Of a stretch of 64,000 bases of DNA, positions 15,022-22,676 are shown piece by piece (positions within the stretch are counted from its first letter, which is position 1; each line of letters starts with the position of its first letter). The position numbers and the translations under genes are program-made. The notes beneath the pieces are model-generated. The model was not told the origin of the DNA. It made no database searches and was given only the letters and a program-made list of their open reading frames with translations. Origin of the DNA: Novipirellula sp052161655 (GTDB lineage Bacteria > Planctomycetota > Planctomycetia > Pirellulales > Pirellulaceae); assembly GCF_052161655.1 (NCBI RefSeq), contig NZ_CP197418.1, positions 2,728,001 through 2,792,000 of the forward strand, written 5' to 3'.

Positions 15022-16998
15022 TTAGTGGGCCGTCACTGACGTAGCACCTTTCATCTGCTTCCAAATATGATCAGCCGCTGAAATGTCTGCCTTCGTCGCC
15101 ATTTCACCGCCGTAAACGATTCGGTTATAGGCATCGACGACGCGGAGGGCCGACGTTGATAGCTGGGGTACCGTGCCCGCAATCCGCTTCAGAAATTCGC
15201 TGGGCGTTTCGTCGGGTCGGCGACGCGACCCTTGTTCGCGTGCCCAAGCTTCAAACGCCTGGAAGGTGACGATCACGATTTGCCGAGGATCTTTTTCACT
15301 TCCAATCGGATTACGAAACGATGAGAATGACCTCAAAGGCGTTTCGATGACTTGTTTCGGTAAATCGAGCTCCGTGTCGTCGGTGGCCCCGAGTTGACGA
15401 GACCAAAGTCCATTGAGCCACTCCAAAATCGCCTCGTGATTGCGATACACAAAGACGCCGACCACGCAGGCAAGCCCCAACGCAATCAAAAATTTGAGTA
15501 GTGAACCGACCATCGACAGCATCTCGGACAGCGACGGAGTCGGGTTCGTCGGAGAGGGTTCGGGTGGCGGCGGAGGTTCATTGGCTGCCGATTCCGAAGG
15601 AGGCGTATCTGCCTGCTCCGACGAAGACTTCTCGGCGTCCGATTTTTCAGACTCAGATTTTTCAGCGTCCGATTTTGGTTGGTTTTCAGTGCCCTCGTTT
15701 TGGGACTTTTCCGCGTCGTCGCTGTTTGACTTCTCAGCCTTTGATTTGTTGTCTGATTTGTTCTGTTCGCTTGTTTGTTTGCTTGACTGCTCGTTTGAGG
15801 CGTCCTGCTTTTCCTGCTTCCCTTTTTCGCCTTGGGATTCAGACTTTTCGCCCTGCTTATTCTCGCTGCCTTTATCTTTGGGACTGGGTTCTTTGGGACT
15901 GGGGGTATCCGAGCCGGGATCTCCGGGACTGGGCTTCTTGCCTCCGTCCTGCTTCCCCGGACTTCCCTTTTTGTTGTCACCCTCGGCCGCGGCACCTGGC
16001 GGAGCACCCTTTTGGCTGGCGTTTCCCTGGATTTCCTTGCCTTCTGCGTTCTTGTCTTTTGCAGTGACTGCGGCACCCTCCTTCTTTTTCCCGGCAGCTT
16101 CATCGCCTTGCCCGTACTCGCTTGCCGAAAGATCGTCGGGGCTGCTAGTGAACTCCGGCAATTCGAACGACGCGAGAACTTTCCCTGGCATCGGAGCGAG
16201 GTACGAAACTAAAAGTATCATGCTGATGATCGCCAACCCGCCAGTGATCCATCCCACCGAAACATTGTTCGGCATATCGACACCGCGTTGCCGCAGATAA
16301 CGCCGCAGTCCTAGAAAACTGGTGGTCACCAGCAGCGAAAAGCTCGAGAACAAGTAGACAGCCAGTAACCACATCGCACGACTTGATGTTCCAGGGTCAC
16401 TGCGCATAAAAAACTGCCCTAACCCAAATAGCGGCAACGCAGCCAGGGCGAGATACATCACCGTGCGACCAGGTTGATGAGCGCCACGTTTAGCTTGAGG
16501 CGTCTGGGCTTTTGTGATCGGCTCTTCGTCGGTTGCGGTTGACGCCGTGTTACGCGAGAGATGGTTCGCATCGAATTGATTGCGAACAAAGTGACCGCCC
16601 GAGTCCATCAGTCCTTGTCCGCTGGCGTCAACCGAATCATCGATCAGCGTGCAGTCGTGAACAATTCGATCCGCCAAGAACGCGATCAACACCAACATAA
16701 AGATGCTGAAGACTGGTGAACCCACAAATCGCATCATCGCCAAAAAGGTGACAGCCCCCAGGACGCAGAGATAGCCCATCGCATAACTGCGGTCACGCTG
16801 GATCGCAATCCGCGCGACGCTGACGACGCCCATCGTGTACATGAACAACGTCCACGAAACACGCTCGGGATAGCCACCGTGATACAAGACAAGCATCAAA
16901 TAATTGGCGAGGCTATTGATCATCAAAAAGATCAACAGCGGCGCGACGGCGATGGCGGCGTAGTCGGCCAAAGTCTTCGGTGCGGTCGTCGTTGCCAT
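15022..16998 (-). CDS. Multi-pass membrane protein with DUF4129 domain and long Ser/Lys/Glu-rich linker
   Basis: The first ~130 residues hold four or five hydrophobic helices, another two or three follow near residues 180-275, and one more precedes the C-terminal part (LLKFLIALGLACVVGVFVY). Between about residues 290 and 480 is an extreme low-complexity linker of Lys, Ser, Glu, Gln and Asp (KSESQGEKGKQEKQ and similar) ending in a proline stretch. The last ~100 residues (IVIVTFQAFEAWAREQGSRR, DETPSEFLKRI, VVDAYNRIVYGG) match DUF4129, often found at the C-terminus of transglutaminase-linked membrane proteins. DUF4129 genes commonly accompany MoxR/DUF58 clusters, but none is visible here. It is the first gene of the probable operon with the kinase and GTPase. 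Function unknown. Confidence 0.78.
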   Translation of the reverse strand: MATTTAPKTLADYAAIAVAPLLIFLMINSLANYLMLVLYHGGYPERVSWTLFMYTMGVVSVARIAIQRDRSYAMGYLCVLGAVTFLAMMRFVGSPVFSIFMLVLIAFLADRIVHDCTLIDDSVDASGQGLMDSGGHFVRNQFDANHLSRNTASTATDEEPITKAQTPQAKRGAHQPGRTVMYLALAALPLFGLGQFFMRSDPGTSSRAMWLLAVYLFSSFSLLVTTSFLGLRRYLRQRGVDMPNNVSVGWITGGLAIISMILLVSYLAPMPGKVLASFELPEFTSSPDDLSASEYGQGDEAAGKKKEGAAVTAKDKNAEGKEIQGNASQKGAPPGAAAEGDNKKGSPGKQDGGKKPSPGDPGSDTPSPKEPSPKDKGSENKQGEKSESQGEKGKQEKQDASNEQSSKQTSEQNKSDNKSKAEKSNSDDAEKSQNEGTENQPKSDAEKSESEKSDAEKSSSEQADTPPSESAANEPPPPPEPSPTNPTPSLSEMLSMVGSLLKFLIALGLACVVGVFVYRNHEAILEWLNGLWSRQLGATDDTELDLPKQVIETPLRSFSSFRNPIGSEKDPRQIVIVTFQAFEAWAREQGSRRRPDETPSEFLKRIAGTVPQLSTSALRVVDAYNRIVYGGEMATKADISAADHIWKQMKGATSVTAH

Positions 16999-17189
16999 CT
17001 TCGAATGCCGTACGTTTTTGAGAGGCAGTGCCGATCAGCGTCAACGCTCATTCGGGACCTCTGCCCTGTGACGCAGCCATCTTCGGCGATCACTCGATTA
17101 GACACTAAATCGAATCGAGTGCTTAGACGGGCAGCGTGCAAAACCTAACGTTCCACCCGGTTTCGTACGCTCTTCGAATCGGATGGACA

Positions 17190-17414
17190 CTAATCCGAGG
17201 ATGCTTTGGAGTGAGCTGCATTCCAGCGTTGGATTGCCGGAGCAATCGAATTCATCGGCACCCACTTGCCTTTGGTTTTGCTGCTTAACAACAACGTATC
17301 AGGAGCAATTTTTCCTTCATCGATCAGCTGAAGCAAGTCCGCTTCAGAAATCGGCCCCATGCGTCGTGTCTTGCGCAGCCAACCACTTGTGATGTAGTAC
17401 CATCCCGCACCCAT
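17190..17414 (-). CDS. Small GYF_2 (DUF4339) domain protein
   Basis: The 74-residue product begins MGAGWYYITSGWLRKTRRMGPISEADLLQLIDEGKI followed by APDTLLLSSKTKGKW. The GWYY start, the GPIS segment, the LLQLIDEGKI helix and the final W of KGKWVPM are the hallmarks of GYF_2 (DUF4339), a small module in planctomycete proteins thought to bind proline-rich peptides. Usually it is fused to a membrane region; here it stands alone. It is on the same strand as, and 191 bases upstream of, the DUF4129 gene, whose linker contains a proline-rich stretch (PPPPPEPSP) that could be a ligand; that link is only an inference. Confidence 0.75.
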   Translation of the reverse strand: MGAGWYYITSGWLRKTRRMGPISEADLLQLIDEGKIAPDTLLLSSKTKGKWVPMNSIAPAIQRWNAAHSKASSD

Positions 17415-17797
17415 GCGTTCACCTCACCATTAACATTGCCCTGGCAACAATCCCGTTGCCAATTTTTCCGCCCCAAATCCCACGTCGAAAATCTATCGAC
17501 TTTGAAACGCTTCAGCTAAGCAAAGTCAAAGGCCAACAATCTTCTTCGCAAGATATGCGCAAACCATGCGCATTCGATGACTCGATTGTATCCGGCTGAG
17601 AAACTAGCTGCCAGCAAACCGGCCAATTTCAGGAAAACTTCAGCAGCGACGGGGGAGGCGAAAACCACCTGCAGATCGCAGTCATGCCATGATTGCTACT
17701 GAACAAAATACACTTGTTTCGCAGTTCGCTGAGCCAATACGCCCACTGGGAAAAACGCACGGTTTTCACAAGCGATTCGTTACCCTGATTTTGCTCA
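17415..17797. other. Intergenic region, no gene recognised
   Basis: 383 bases separating two minus-strand genes. One hairpin, GGCAAC-AATCCC-GTTGCC followed by TTTTT (17449-17470), is terminator-like for the plus strand, but no plus-strand gene ends here. It presumably contains the promoter of the GYF_2 gene. Nothing else recognised. Confidence 0.4.
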
Positions 17798-18598
17798 CTA
17801 CCAACGTCCGCTGTAGTGGTCCGAGTTCACAATTCGCTGCGCCTCGGGACTGATGCCAAAGGCAAGGTTTGGCTGATTCAGTTCAATGAACACGGTGTAT
17901 TTCTGGTGAATGGCATCGCTATAGACTATGGGGGCATGGGTCAGTCGCAAAAAATGAACGGGCAATCCATTCCAACGGCGAGTGAACACTCCCGCTTCGA
18001 GCGACGGCTCTCTCGACAATCCGAAGTGCTCCGTCATGATCGACGCCATTTTGCTTGGATCGCCCGTGAAGCCGTGGACGGTAATTCGCTGAACTTTACC
18101 ACTCGTGTCAAAATAATAGGTGAGCGTTCCGGCTAGGTCATCGGCCTGCGTACCCGTGACAATGGGCACACGAAGCCCCTCCATTTTCATGTCAGCCAAG
18201 ACGGTCGTCACACGCGAAAAGCGATTGATGATCCATTCCGGATTGATGTCGAATCGGATCACTTCGCGAAGGTCATGAACGGTTGTCCCGACGAGATTCG
18301 GCTCCTCTTCGGGCTTTGCTGGGATGGCACCAAGCTTGCGAGCAAGTTCATGATCGTAGCGGTATCGAGTCTCGCCGTTGCGACGCAGTTGCTCCACTTC
18401 GTAGTGCGAATGAACCGCGTAGTCTGGATTCCCACCCAGAATCGAGTCCCCCGAATGCACGGCCGCTTCGGTCGTCACAAACTGACTCTTGATCGAAGAG
18501 ACCGTTTTCTGTCCCATGTCCGTTTCCGAAACGACGTACGGACCGCCAACAAGAGTAGCGATCGCAGCAGCGGTTCGGATTCGCATGATCGGAAACAT
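17798..18598 (-). CDS. Conserved planctomycete-type exported or membrane-anchored hypothetical protein
   Basis: The 266-residue protein starts MFPIMRIRTAAAIATLVGGPYVVSETDMG, a short hydrophobic N-terminus consistent with a weak signal or anchor. The body contains DLREVIRFDINPEWIINRFSRVTTVLAD, GTLTYYFDTSGKVQRITVHGFTGD and a C-terminal FIELNQPNLAFGISPEAQ. I remember similar sequences annotated only as a DUF family (possibly DUF6690) in Pirellulales, with no function. The regular alternation of beta strands and the phrase 'Y-Y-F-D..G.-V-Q-R-I-T' suggest a beta-rich periplasmic domain. Start ATG 18598 is chosen; an internal Met four residues later is equally possible. Confidence 0.65.
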   Translation of the reverse strand: MFPIMRIRTAAAIATLVGGPYVVSETDMGQKTVSSIKSQFVTTEAAVHSGDSILGGNPDYAVHSHYEVEQLRRNGETRYRYDHELARKLGAIPAKPEEEPNLVGTTVHDLREVIRFDINPEWIINRFSRVTTVLADMKMEGLRVPIVTGTQADDLAGTLTYYFDTSGKVQRITVHGFTGDPSKMASIMTEHFGLSREPSLEAGVFTRRWNGLPVHFLRLTHAPIVYSDAIHQKYTVFIELNQPNLAFGISPEAQRIVNSDHYSGRW

Positions 18599-19094
18599 TG
18601 ATGTGCCGTTGAAAAAAAGGGAATGTCGAAACGTCCACTATCCTGTATCGTCCAGCGGAGGATGGCATGTTTCGGAAAGAACCGATCTCTTGCGTATCCC
18701 GCATGTCATTGCCAATCGCCATAATCCGTTTGGTAGCAATGATCGGCATAAGCCTTGCTGATCGCGTGAATTTCATGTATTTCCCATACAAATCCCCCAA
18801 TGTCGACGACTTCGGATTCCACGCCAGACAAGCCTCCGCCAATTCCAATTCATTGATTAAACTAGGGTGGGGGCGGCCCTTGCTCTCTAGCGAGACAGCG
18901 CCACTACGACAGAAAGACGCGTTACCTCGTAACCCAACGTGACCCGAGGGATTCAACCTAACTCCTTCCCTCGCCCACACTTCGGGGTGCGATTGCCTGT
19001 AAATTGGCGATGTCCAGCTAGGGTGATGCTTGCTACCGCTATTTTACGAACCTCCCCTCTGTCCGCACTCAGCCCATCCATCGGACCCAGACGA
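18599..19094. other. Divergent intergenic region
   Basis: About 500 bases between a minus-strand hypothetical and the plus-strand J-like gene. Open frames across it on both strands show no recognisable family features. It should contain promoters for both genes. No clear repeats or hairpins noted. Confidence 0.35.
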
Positions 19095-20753
19095 ATGCCG
19101 GCAACTGCAATTTCGGATCTTTTACCTCTCAGCGCAGAGACTAAGAATCCGCATCCCTATCAAATCTTTGGCCTGACCGGCGGCGAACAGGATTCCCAGG
19201 TGATTGTCGCTGCGATTAAGGAAACGATCCAGAAACTGCAGAGTGCCAAGCCGGATGCCGATCCAGCCGTCTGGAAAAAGGCAGCGAAATGGGTCCAACA
19301 ATCACGCGATATCTTGCTCGATCCTGCCAAGAAAAAGGCCCTGGACGTCCGTTTCGGCGTCATTGATTTTGGTGACACCGAATCGCCCCAGGTCACGGCG
19401 GCTCCCATTTCGGCGCCCTCCGCAGTACCGCCTCCACCGGGTGCTGCTCCGAAATCGGATCCTCTTGCGGGGCTGTTACCCAAAAGCGATCCGCTTGCCG
19501 GAGTGCTGCCTGCGGGTAATCCATTGGCACCACAAATGCCTCCCGTACCTCAAGCTCCTGTTGCAGCAACACCAGCACCCACGTTTTCGGCGTCTCCTGC
19601 GCCAGTAACCGACGCGGCCCCGATTGCTGCTGCGGCGCCGATTGCGATCAAGAAGAAGGCTCCCAAGCGGCGTCGCAAGTCGATGGCCGGGTGGTTTGTC
19701 TTTCTGGGCTGCGCGATGGCGATCCTCGCGATGGTGGGGTCACTTATTTGGGTTCTGATGTTCAAACCAGGAACGATCGCGATCACGGCCAAGGACGGCA
19801 GCTTTACTTTATCAACCAACCCGGGCGGCTCTGCCAATGAAGCATCACCACCATCAAGCGGACGAGTCAAATCCCGGCCCGTTGACCCCATTATGGGCAA
19901 CCTGAATCAACCGAGCTTTAACGACAACCGAGGCCAGGGCGGTCAAAATATGCGTCCCGCACCCTCGATGCCGCAGACCACCCCGTCTGAACCCGTTCCG
20001 TCTGAACCAGAGCAACCTGCGGCAACGCCCCCCGCTCCGCAGGAGAACGGTCCCCCAGAAACGATGGATCCTGAAATGGGCGAGCCTGAAAAAATGGATC
20101 CCATCGGTTCCACCCCCGCATCGACTACGCCCGAGTCGACAACGCCCACATCGACAACGCCCGATCCCACAGTGGGTCCTGTGATGATGCCCGTCGAAAC
20201 GATGAGCAAAGAGCTGATCGCCGAGGCAGAGGCATTGATCACAAAAGCACGCACGGCGATCAAGTCTGCGGATTGGAGTCAGCTGAGGGCGGTACACGAA
20301 GTGGCTGTTAACACTCAGCTCAGCGAAGAGCAACGACCGCTCGGCGAGCCCTTGTTCGAGATCGCCGACTTGGCAACTTACTATCGCGGCGCTATCGAAC
20401 GCGGCGTGGCAACACTACAGACGGGCAGTGATTTCGAGCTCACCGAAACACTTCGTGTGATCGTGGTCGAGAAAGGCCCCGACCGCTTGGTGATTCGCTT
20501 TAACGCGACCATCAAAGCGTACACGTATGACGAATTGCCGCCGCGACTTGCTGACAAACTCGCTACGTTTGCACTCAACCCAGGCGACCCCACTGCGATT
20601 GCGGCCCAAGCGGTCTATCAAGCCATCGCCCCCAAGTCGACGGAATCTCATCGTCAGGAAGCAATTCAAAAGCTCGAAACGTTTTCGGGCGAAGTCGAAG
20701 GGGCGAACCCAAAAAACATAGCCCAAGCGTTTCGCGATTTGTTCAAGTCTTAG
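19095..20753 (+). CDS. Membrane protein with J-domain-like N-terminus and proline-rich linkers
   Basis: From ATG 19095 the product is 552 aa. Residues ~16-85 (NPHPYQIFGL, then a helix IVAAIKETIQKLQSA, KWVQQSRDILLDPAKKKALDVRFG) have the helical layout of the degenerate J-like domain found in planctomycete regulatory proteins; the HPD motif of true DnaJ is absent. A proline/alanine-rich linker leads to a single membrane helix (GWFVFLGCAMAILAMVGSLIWVLM, about residue 197-220) preceded by KKKAPKRRRK. A second Pro/Thr-rich linker follows, then a ~170-residue C-terminal folded domain with no family I recognise. The topology suggests cytoplasmic J-like module and outer C-terminal domain. A longer frame to 18939 seems untranslated. 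Confidence 0.7.
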   Translation: MPATAISDLLPLSAETKNPHPYQIFGLTGGEQDSQVIVAAIKETIQKLQSAKPDADPAVWKKAAKWVQQSRDILLDPAKKKALDVRFGVIDFGDTESPQVTAAPISAPSAVPPPPGAAPKSDPLAGLLPKSDPLAGVLPAGNPLAPQMPPVPQAPVAATPAPTFSASPAPVTDAAPIAAAAPIAIKKKAPKRRRKSMAGWFVFLGCAMAILAMVGSLIWVLMFKPGTIAITAKDGSFTLSTNPGGSANEASPPSSGRVKSRPVDPIMGNLNQPSFNDNRGQGGQNMRPAPSMPQTTPSEPVPSEPEQPAATPPAPQENGPPETMDPEMGEPEKMDPIGSTPASTTPESTTPTSTTPDPTVGPVMMPVETMSKELIAEAEALITKARTAIKSADWSQLRAVHEVAVNTQLSEEQRPLGEPLFEIADLATYYRGAIERGVATLQTGSDFELTETLRVIVVEKGPDRLVIRFNATIKAYTYDELPPRLADKLATFALNPGDPTAIAAQAVYQAIAPKSTESHRQEAIQKLETFSGEVEGANPKNIAQAFRDLFKS

Positions 20754-20782
20754 CAGTTAGGCAGGAGTCTTTCAGTAAATTG

Positions 20783-20839
20783 GCCGTTTTGGCGCTAGCC
20801 ACGGTTTCGGCGCTGAACCGGGGCTAGCGCCCAAACGGC
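20783..20839. repeat. Inverted repeat with 18-base arms
   Basis: Arms 20783-20800 and 20822-20839 are inverted copies with one mismatch, both containing GGCGCTAGCC or its complement. It lies 30 bases after the J-like gene and could work as a terminator-like hairpin, though no T run follows. The GCTAGC core is shared with the repeats at 20952 and 50407. Confidence 0.6.
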
Positions 20840-20951
20840 TAACGGGATTCCACCCAGTGATTCCTGACTACCTGCTTAGTCGGACACAAATTGTGTAGCG
20901 GCCGATTCCTGGCAGCGTCGGCTAGTGTGCCCCGAAACGGCGGTCGTTCTG

Positions 20952-21019
20952 TGAGCCGACAGCACTAGCCGCGGGCCTGCCCATTTTTTATGAAATATGC
21001 CCGCGACTAATGCAGTCGG
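20952..21019. repeat. Diverged copy of the 72-base TGAGCCGAC inverted repeat
   Basis: The left arm (20952-20976) starts TGAGCCGACAGCACTAGCC and differs at two positions from the left arm of the perfect element at 50407-50478. The right arm (from 20999) is a degraded inverse, GCCCGCGACTAATGCAGTCGG in shortened form. Overall length and order match the intact copy. Confidence 0.6.
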
Positions 21020-21110
21020 ATAAGATCGTCAAGTTCAGTGACTCATCTTGATCTGGTTTGGGCCCAACGTCCGACCCGGAAAACATTGAAAAAAACATAG
21101 CGTCTACACC

Positions 21111-22304
21111 ATGAAAAACGTAACGAGCGAAGTCCTCGATACACTTTCCCGCCTGATCGCATTTCCCTCGGTTAGCTCGGTTAGCAATGTCGAAATCACA
21201 AAATACGTCGACGAGATTTTACGCTCACTCGGCTTTGAGACTGAACTAACCATCTATGAAGACGCCAAGGGGATTCAAAAGGCAAATGTGCTGGCGAAAC
21301 GAATGCCGATCGAATCCCCTGGATCGCTGACCGGTGGCGTGGCTTATTTTTGCCACACGGATGTAGTGCCCGCCAGTGGCTGGGTGGGTCCTCATCCCGA
21401 ATCGCCCGGGGATGCGTTTCACGCGACGATCACAAACCAGCGTGTTTACGGACGAGGGGCGTGCGACATGAAAGGCTCGCTGGTCGCGATGCTCGCTGCG
21501 GTAAAACAAGTTCCGCAAGAATCACAAACGCGACCACTGTGGGTGGTCTGCACCGCTGACGAGGAAACCGGATTTCAAGGAGCACGGCAACTCGTTGAGT
21601 CTTCGGCGGGATACCGTGAAATTGTGGCGGCACAGCCGGTCGCAATCATTGGTGAACCTACTGAACTGGGCGTGGTTCACGCTCACAAAGGCATCACAGG
21701 CTTTCGCGTCACCAGCCGCGGGCGGGCAGCCCATAGCAGCACCGCCGAAGGAATCAATGCAAACGTAGCGATGGTTCCAATGCTGCAAAAAATCGCGGAA
21801 CTCAACGAGCGAACGTTGACCGACCCTCGTTATCAAGACCCTCGATTTGATCCGCCCACGCTGTCGTGGAACTTCGGATTCACCGACTTTGGCAACGCGA
21901 TCAACATCACCACGCCCAAAAGTGAAGCGTGGGTCAGCCTGCGAACGATGCCGGAAATCGATGGCAGCGATTTGATCGACGAAGCTCGTGTCTTTGCCGA
22001 ATCACGTGGGCTCGAATTCAAACTGTTGATCGGTTGCGACCCGATTTGGGTCGATGCCCACGCGGAATGCATTCAAACGATGTGCGAGTTAGCCAATGCA
22101 TCGCCTACGACAAAGTGTTATGCGACCGATGGCGGCTTGTTTAGTGAACTGCAACAGACCTTGGTGTGTGGGCCAGGCAATATCGCTCAGGCGCACACGG
22201 TGGACGAGTGGATTTCGATCGAACAACTCGAAAAAGGCACCGACCTGTATCGACGCGCCATCCAACATTGGTGTTCGTCGATTACCGATAAGGTTTTAGG
22301 GTAG
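21111..22304 (+). CDS. argE: M20-family deacylase, acetylornithine deacetylase / succinyl-diaminopimelate desuccinylase type
   Basis: This metal-dependent amidohydrolase most likely removes an N-acyl group from an amino acid intermediate such as N-acetylornithine. The dinuclear zinc site is visible: His82 and Asp84 in CHTDVVPASGW, Asp119 in VYGRGACDMKGSL, and the catalytic Glu pair in TADEETGF (151-152). AHKGITGFRVTSRGRAAHSS marks the dimerisation lid, and GPGNIAQAHTVDEW holds the last zinc-binding His. At 397 aa it is of normal length. ArgE and DapE cannot be fully separated by eye; the GPG-x-I-x-Q-AH-x-x-DE end favours ArgE. It stands alone, ATG 21111. Confidence 0.85.
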   Translation: MKNVTSEVLDTLSRLIAFPSVSSVSNVEITKYVDEILRSLGFETELTIYEDAKGIQKANVLAKRMPIESPGSLTGGVAYFCHTDVVPASGWVGPHPESPGDAFHATITNQRVYGRGACDMKGSLVAMLAAVKQVPQESQTRPLWVVCTADEETGFQGARQLVESSAGYREIVAAQPVAIIGEPTELGVVHAHKGITGFRVTSRGRAAHSSTAEGINANVAMVPMLQKIAELNERTLTDPRYQDPRFDPPTLSWNFGFTDFGNAINITTPKSEAWVSLRTMPEIDGSDLIDEARVFAESRGLEFKLLIGCDPIWVDAHAECIQTMCELANASPTTKCYATDGGLFSELQQTLVCGPGNIAQAHTVDEWISIEQLEKGTDLYRRAIQHWCSSITDKVLG

Positions 22305-22355
22305 GGAGGGTAATAAATGGCGTCCTTCGCTCGGGACGTGCGGTTAATTACTTTC

Positions 22356-22380
22356 GTAGCTACGCTCGCCAGAGCGTGGA
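22356..22380 (+). repeat. Single GTAG-headed hairpin unit (GTAGCTACGCTCG type)
   Basis: Begins GTAGCTACGCTCG and contains the stem ACGCTC-GCC-AGAGCGT. Related, more diverged sequences lie at 34260 (GTAGCTGCTGTCGCC). It is another sequence class of the same GTAG-headed hairpin design. Confidence 0.5.
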
Positions 22381-22506
22381 TTTCCACCGCAAACGCGATG
22401 GCAACTACGTTGAAATCCGACAGTGATTCACCGCTCGTGCCGCACGATAGTTGCGTGGGACGTTGCTTTCGCCGGGGACGTCGATTTTATTGCTGAAGCT
22501 TGTTCC

Positions 22507-22560
22507 GTAGTGGGCGAGGCTACACGTCTTCCACGCGGGATCTTTAGCAAGATCCACTAC
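22507..22560. repeat. Paired GTAGTGG hairpin repeats, left unit diverged
   Basis: Right unit 22538-22560 is identical to the unit at 31326-31348 and contains GATCTTTAGCAAGATC ending CCACTAC. The left end begins GTAGTGGGCGAGGC and has lost most similarity. The total span (54 bases) equals that of the perfect pair at 31295-31348. Confidence 0.6.
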
Positions 22561-22600
22561 CCTAAGAAAAAAATCGACGTCGCGGATCGAAAAACGACAC

Positions 22601-22643
22601 AAAAAAAACTGCCCGTGTCCGCGGTGAAGCGAAAACGGGCAGT
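22601..22643 (-). terminator. Rho-independent terminator of tig
   Basis: On the minus strand ACTGCCCG pairs with CGGGCAGT (8 bp, 20-base loop) followed by a run of eight or nine T residues. It lies about 35 bases after the trigger factor stop codon. An AATTTTT stretch on the other side could also give weak plus-strand termination for argE. Confidence 0.85.
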
Positions 22644-22676
22644 CGAATTTTTAAAGCGAGTCGATCGAAAAGGATA

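Noticed and set aside
15440..16300. A 286-codon plus-strand frame rich in Ser, Phe, Asp and Gly
   Set aside because: It is the complement of the low-complexity KSE-rich linker of the DUF4129 protein, so its open frame is a composition artefact.
17449..17470. Hairpin plus T run resembling a plus-strand terminator
   Set aside because: No plus-strand gene ends upstream, and flanking genes are on the minus strand, so termination function has no support.
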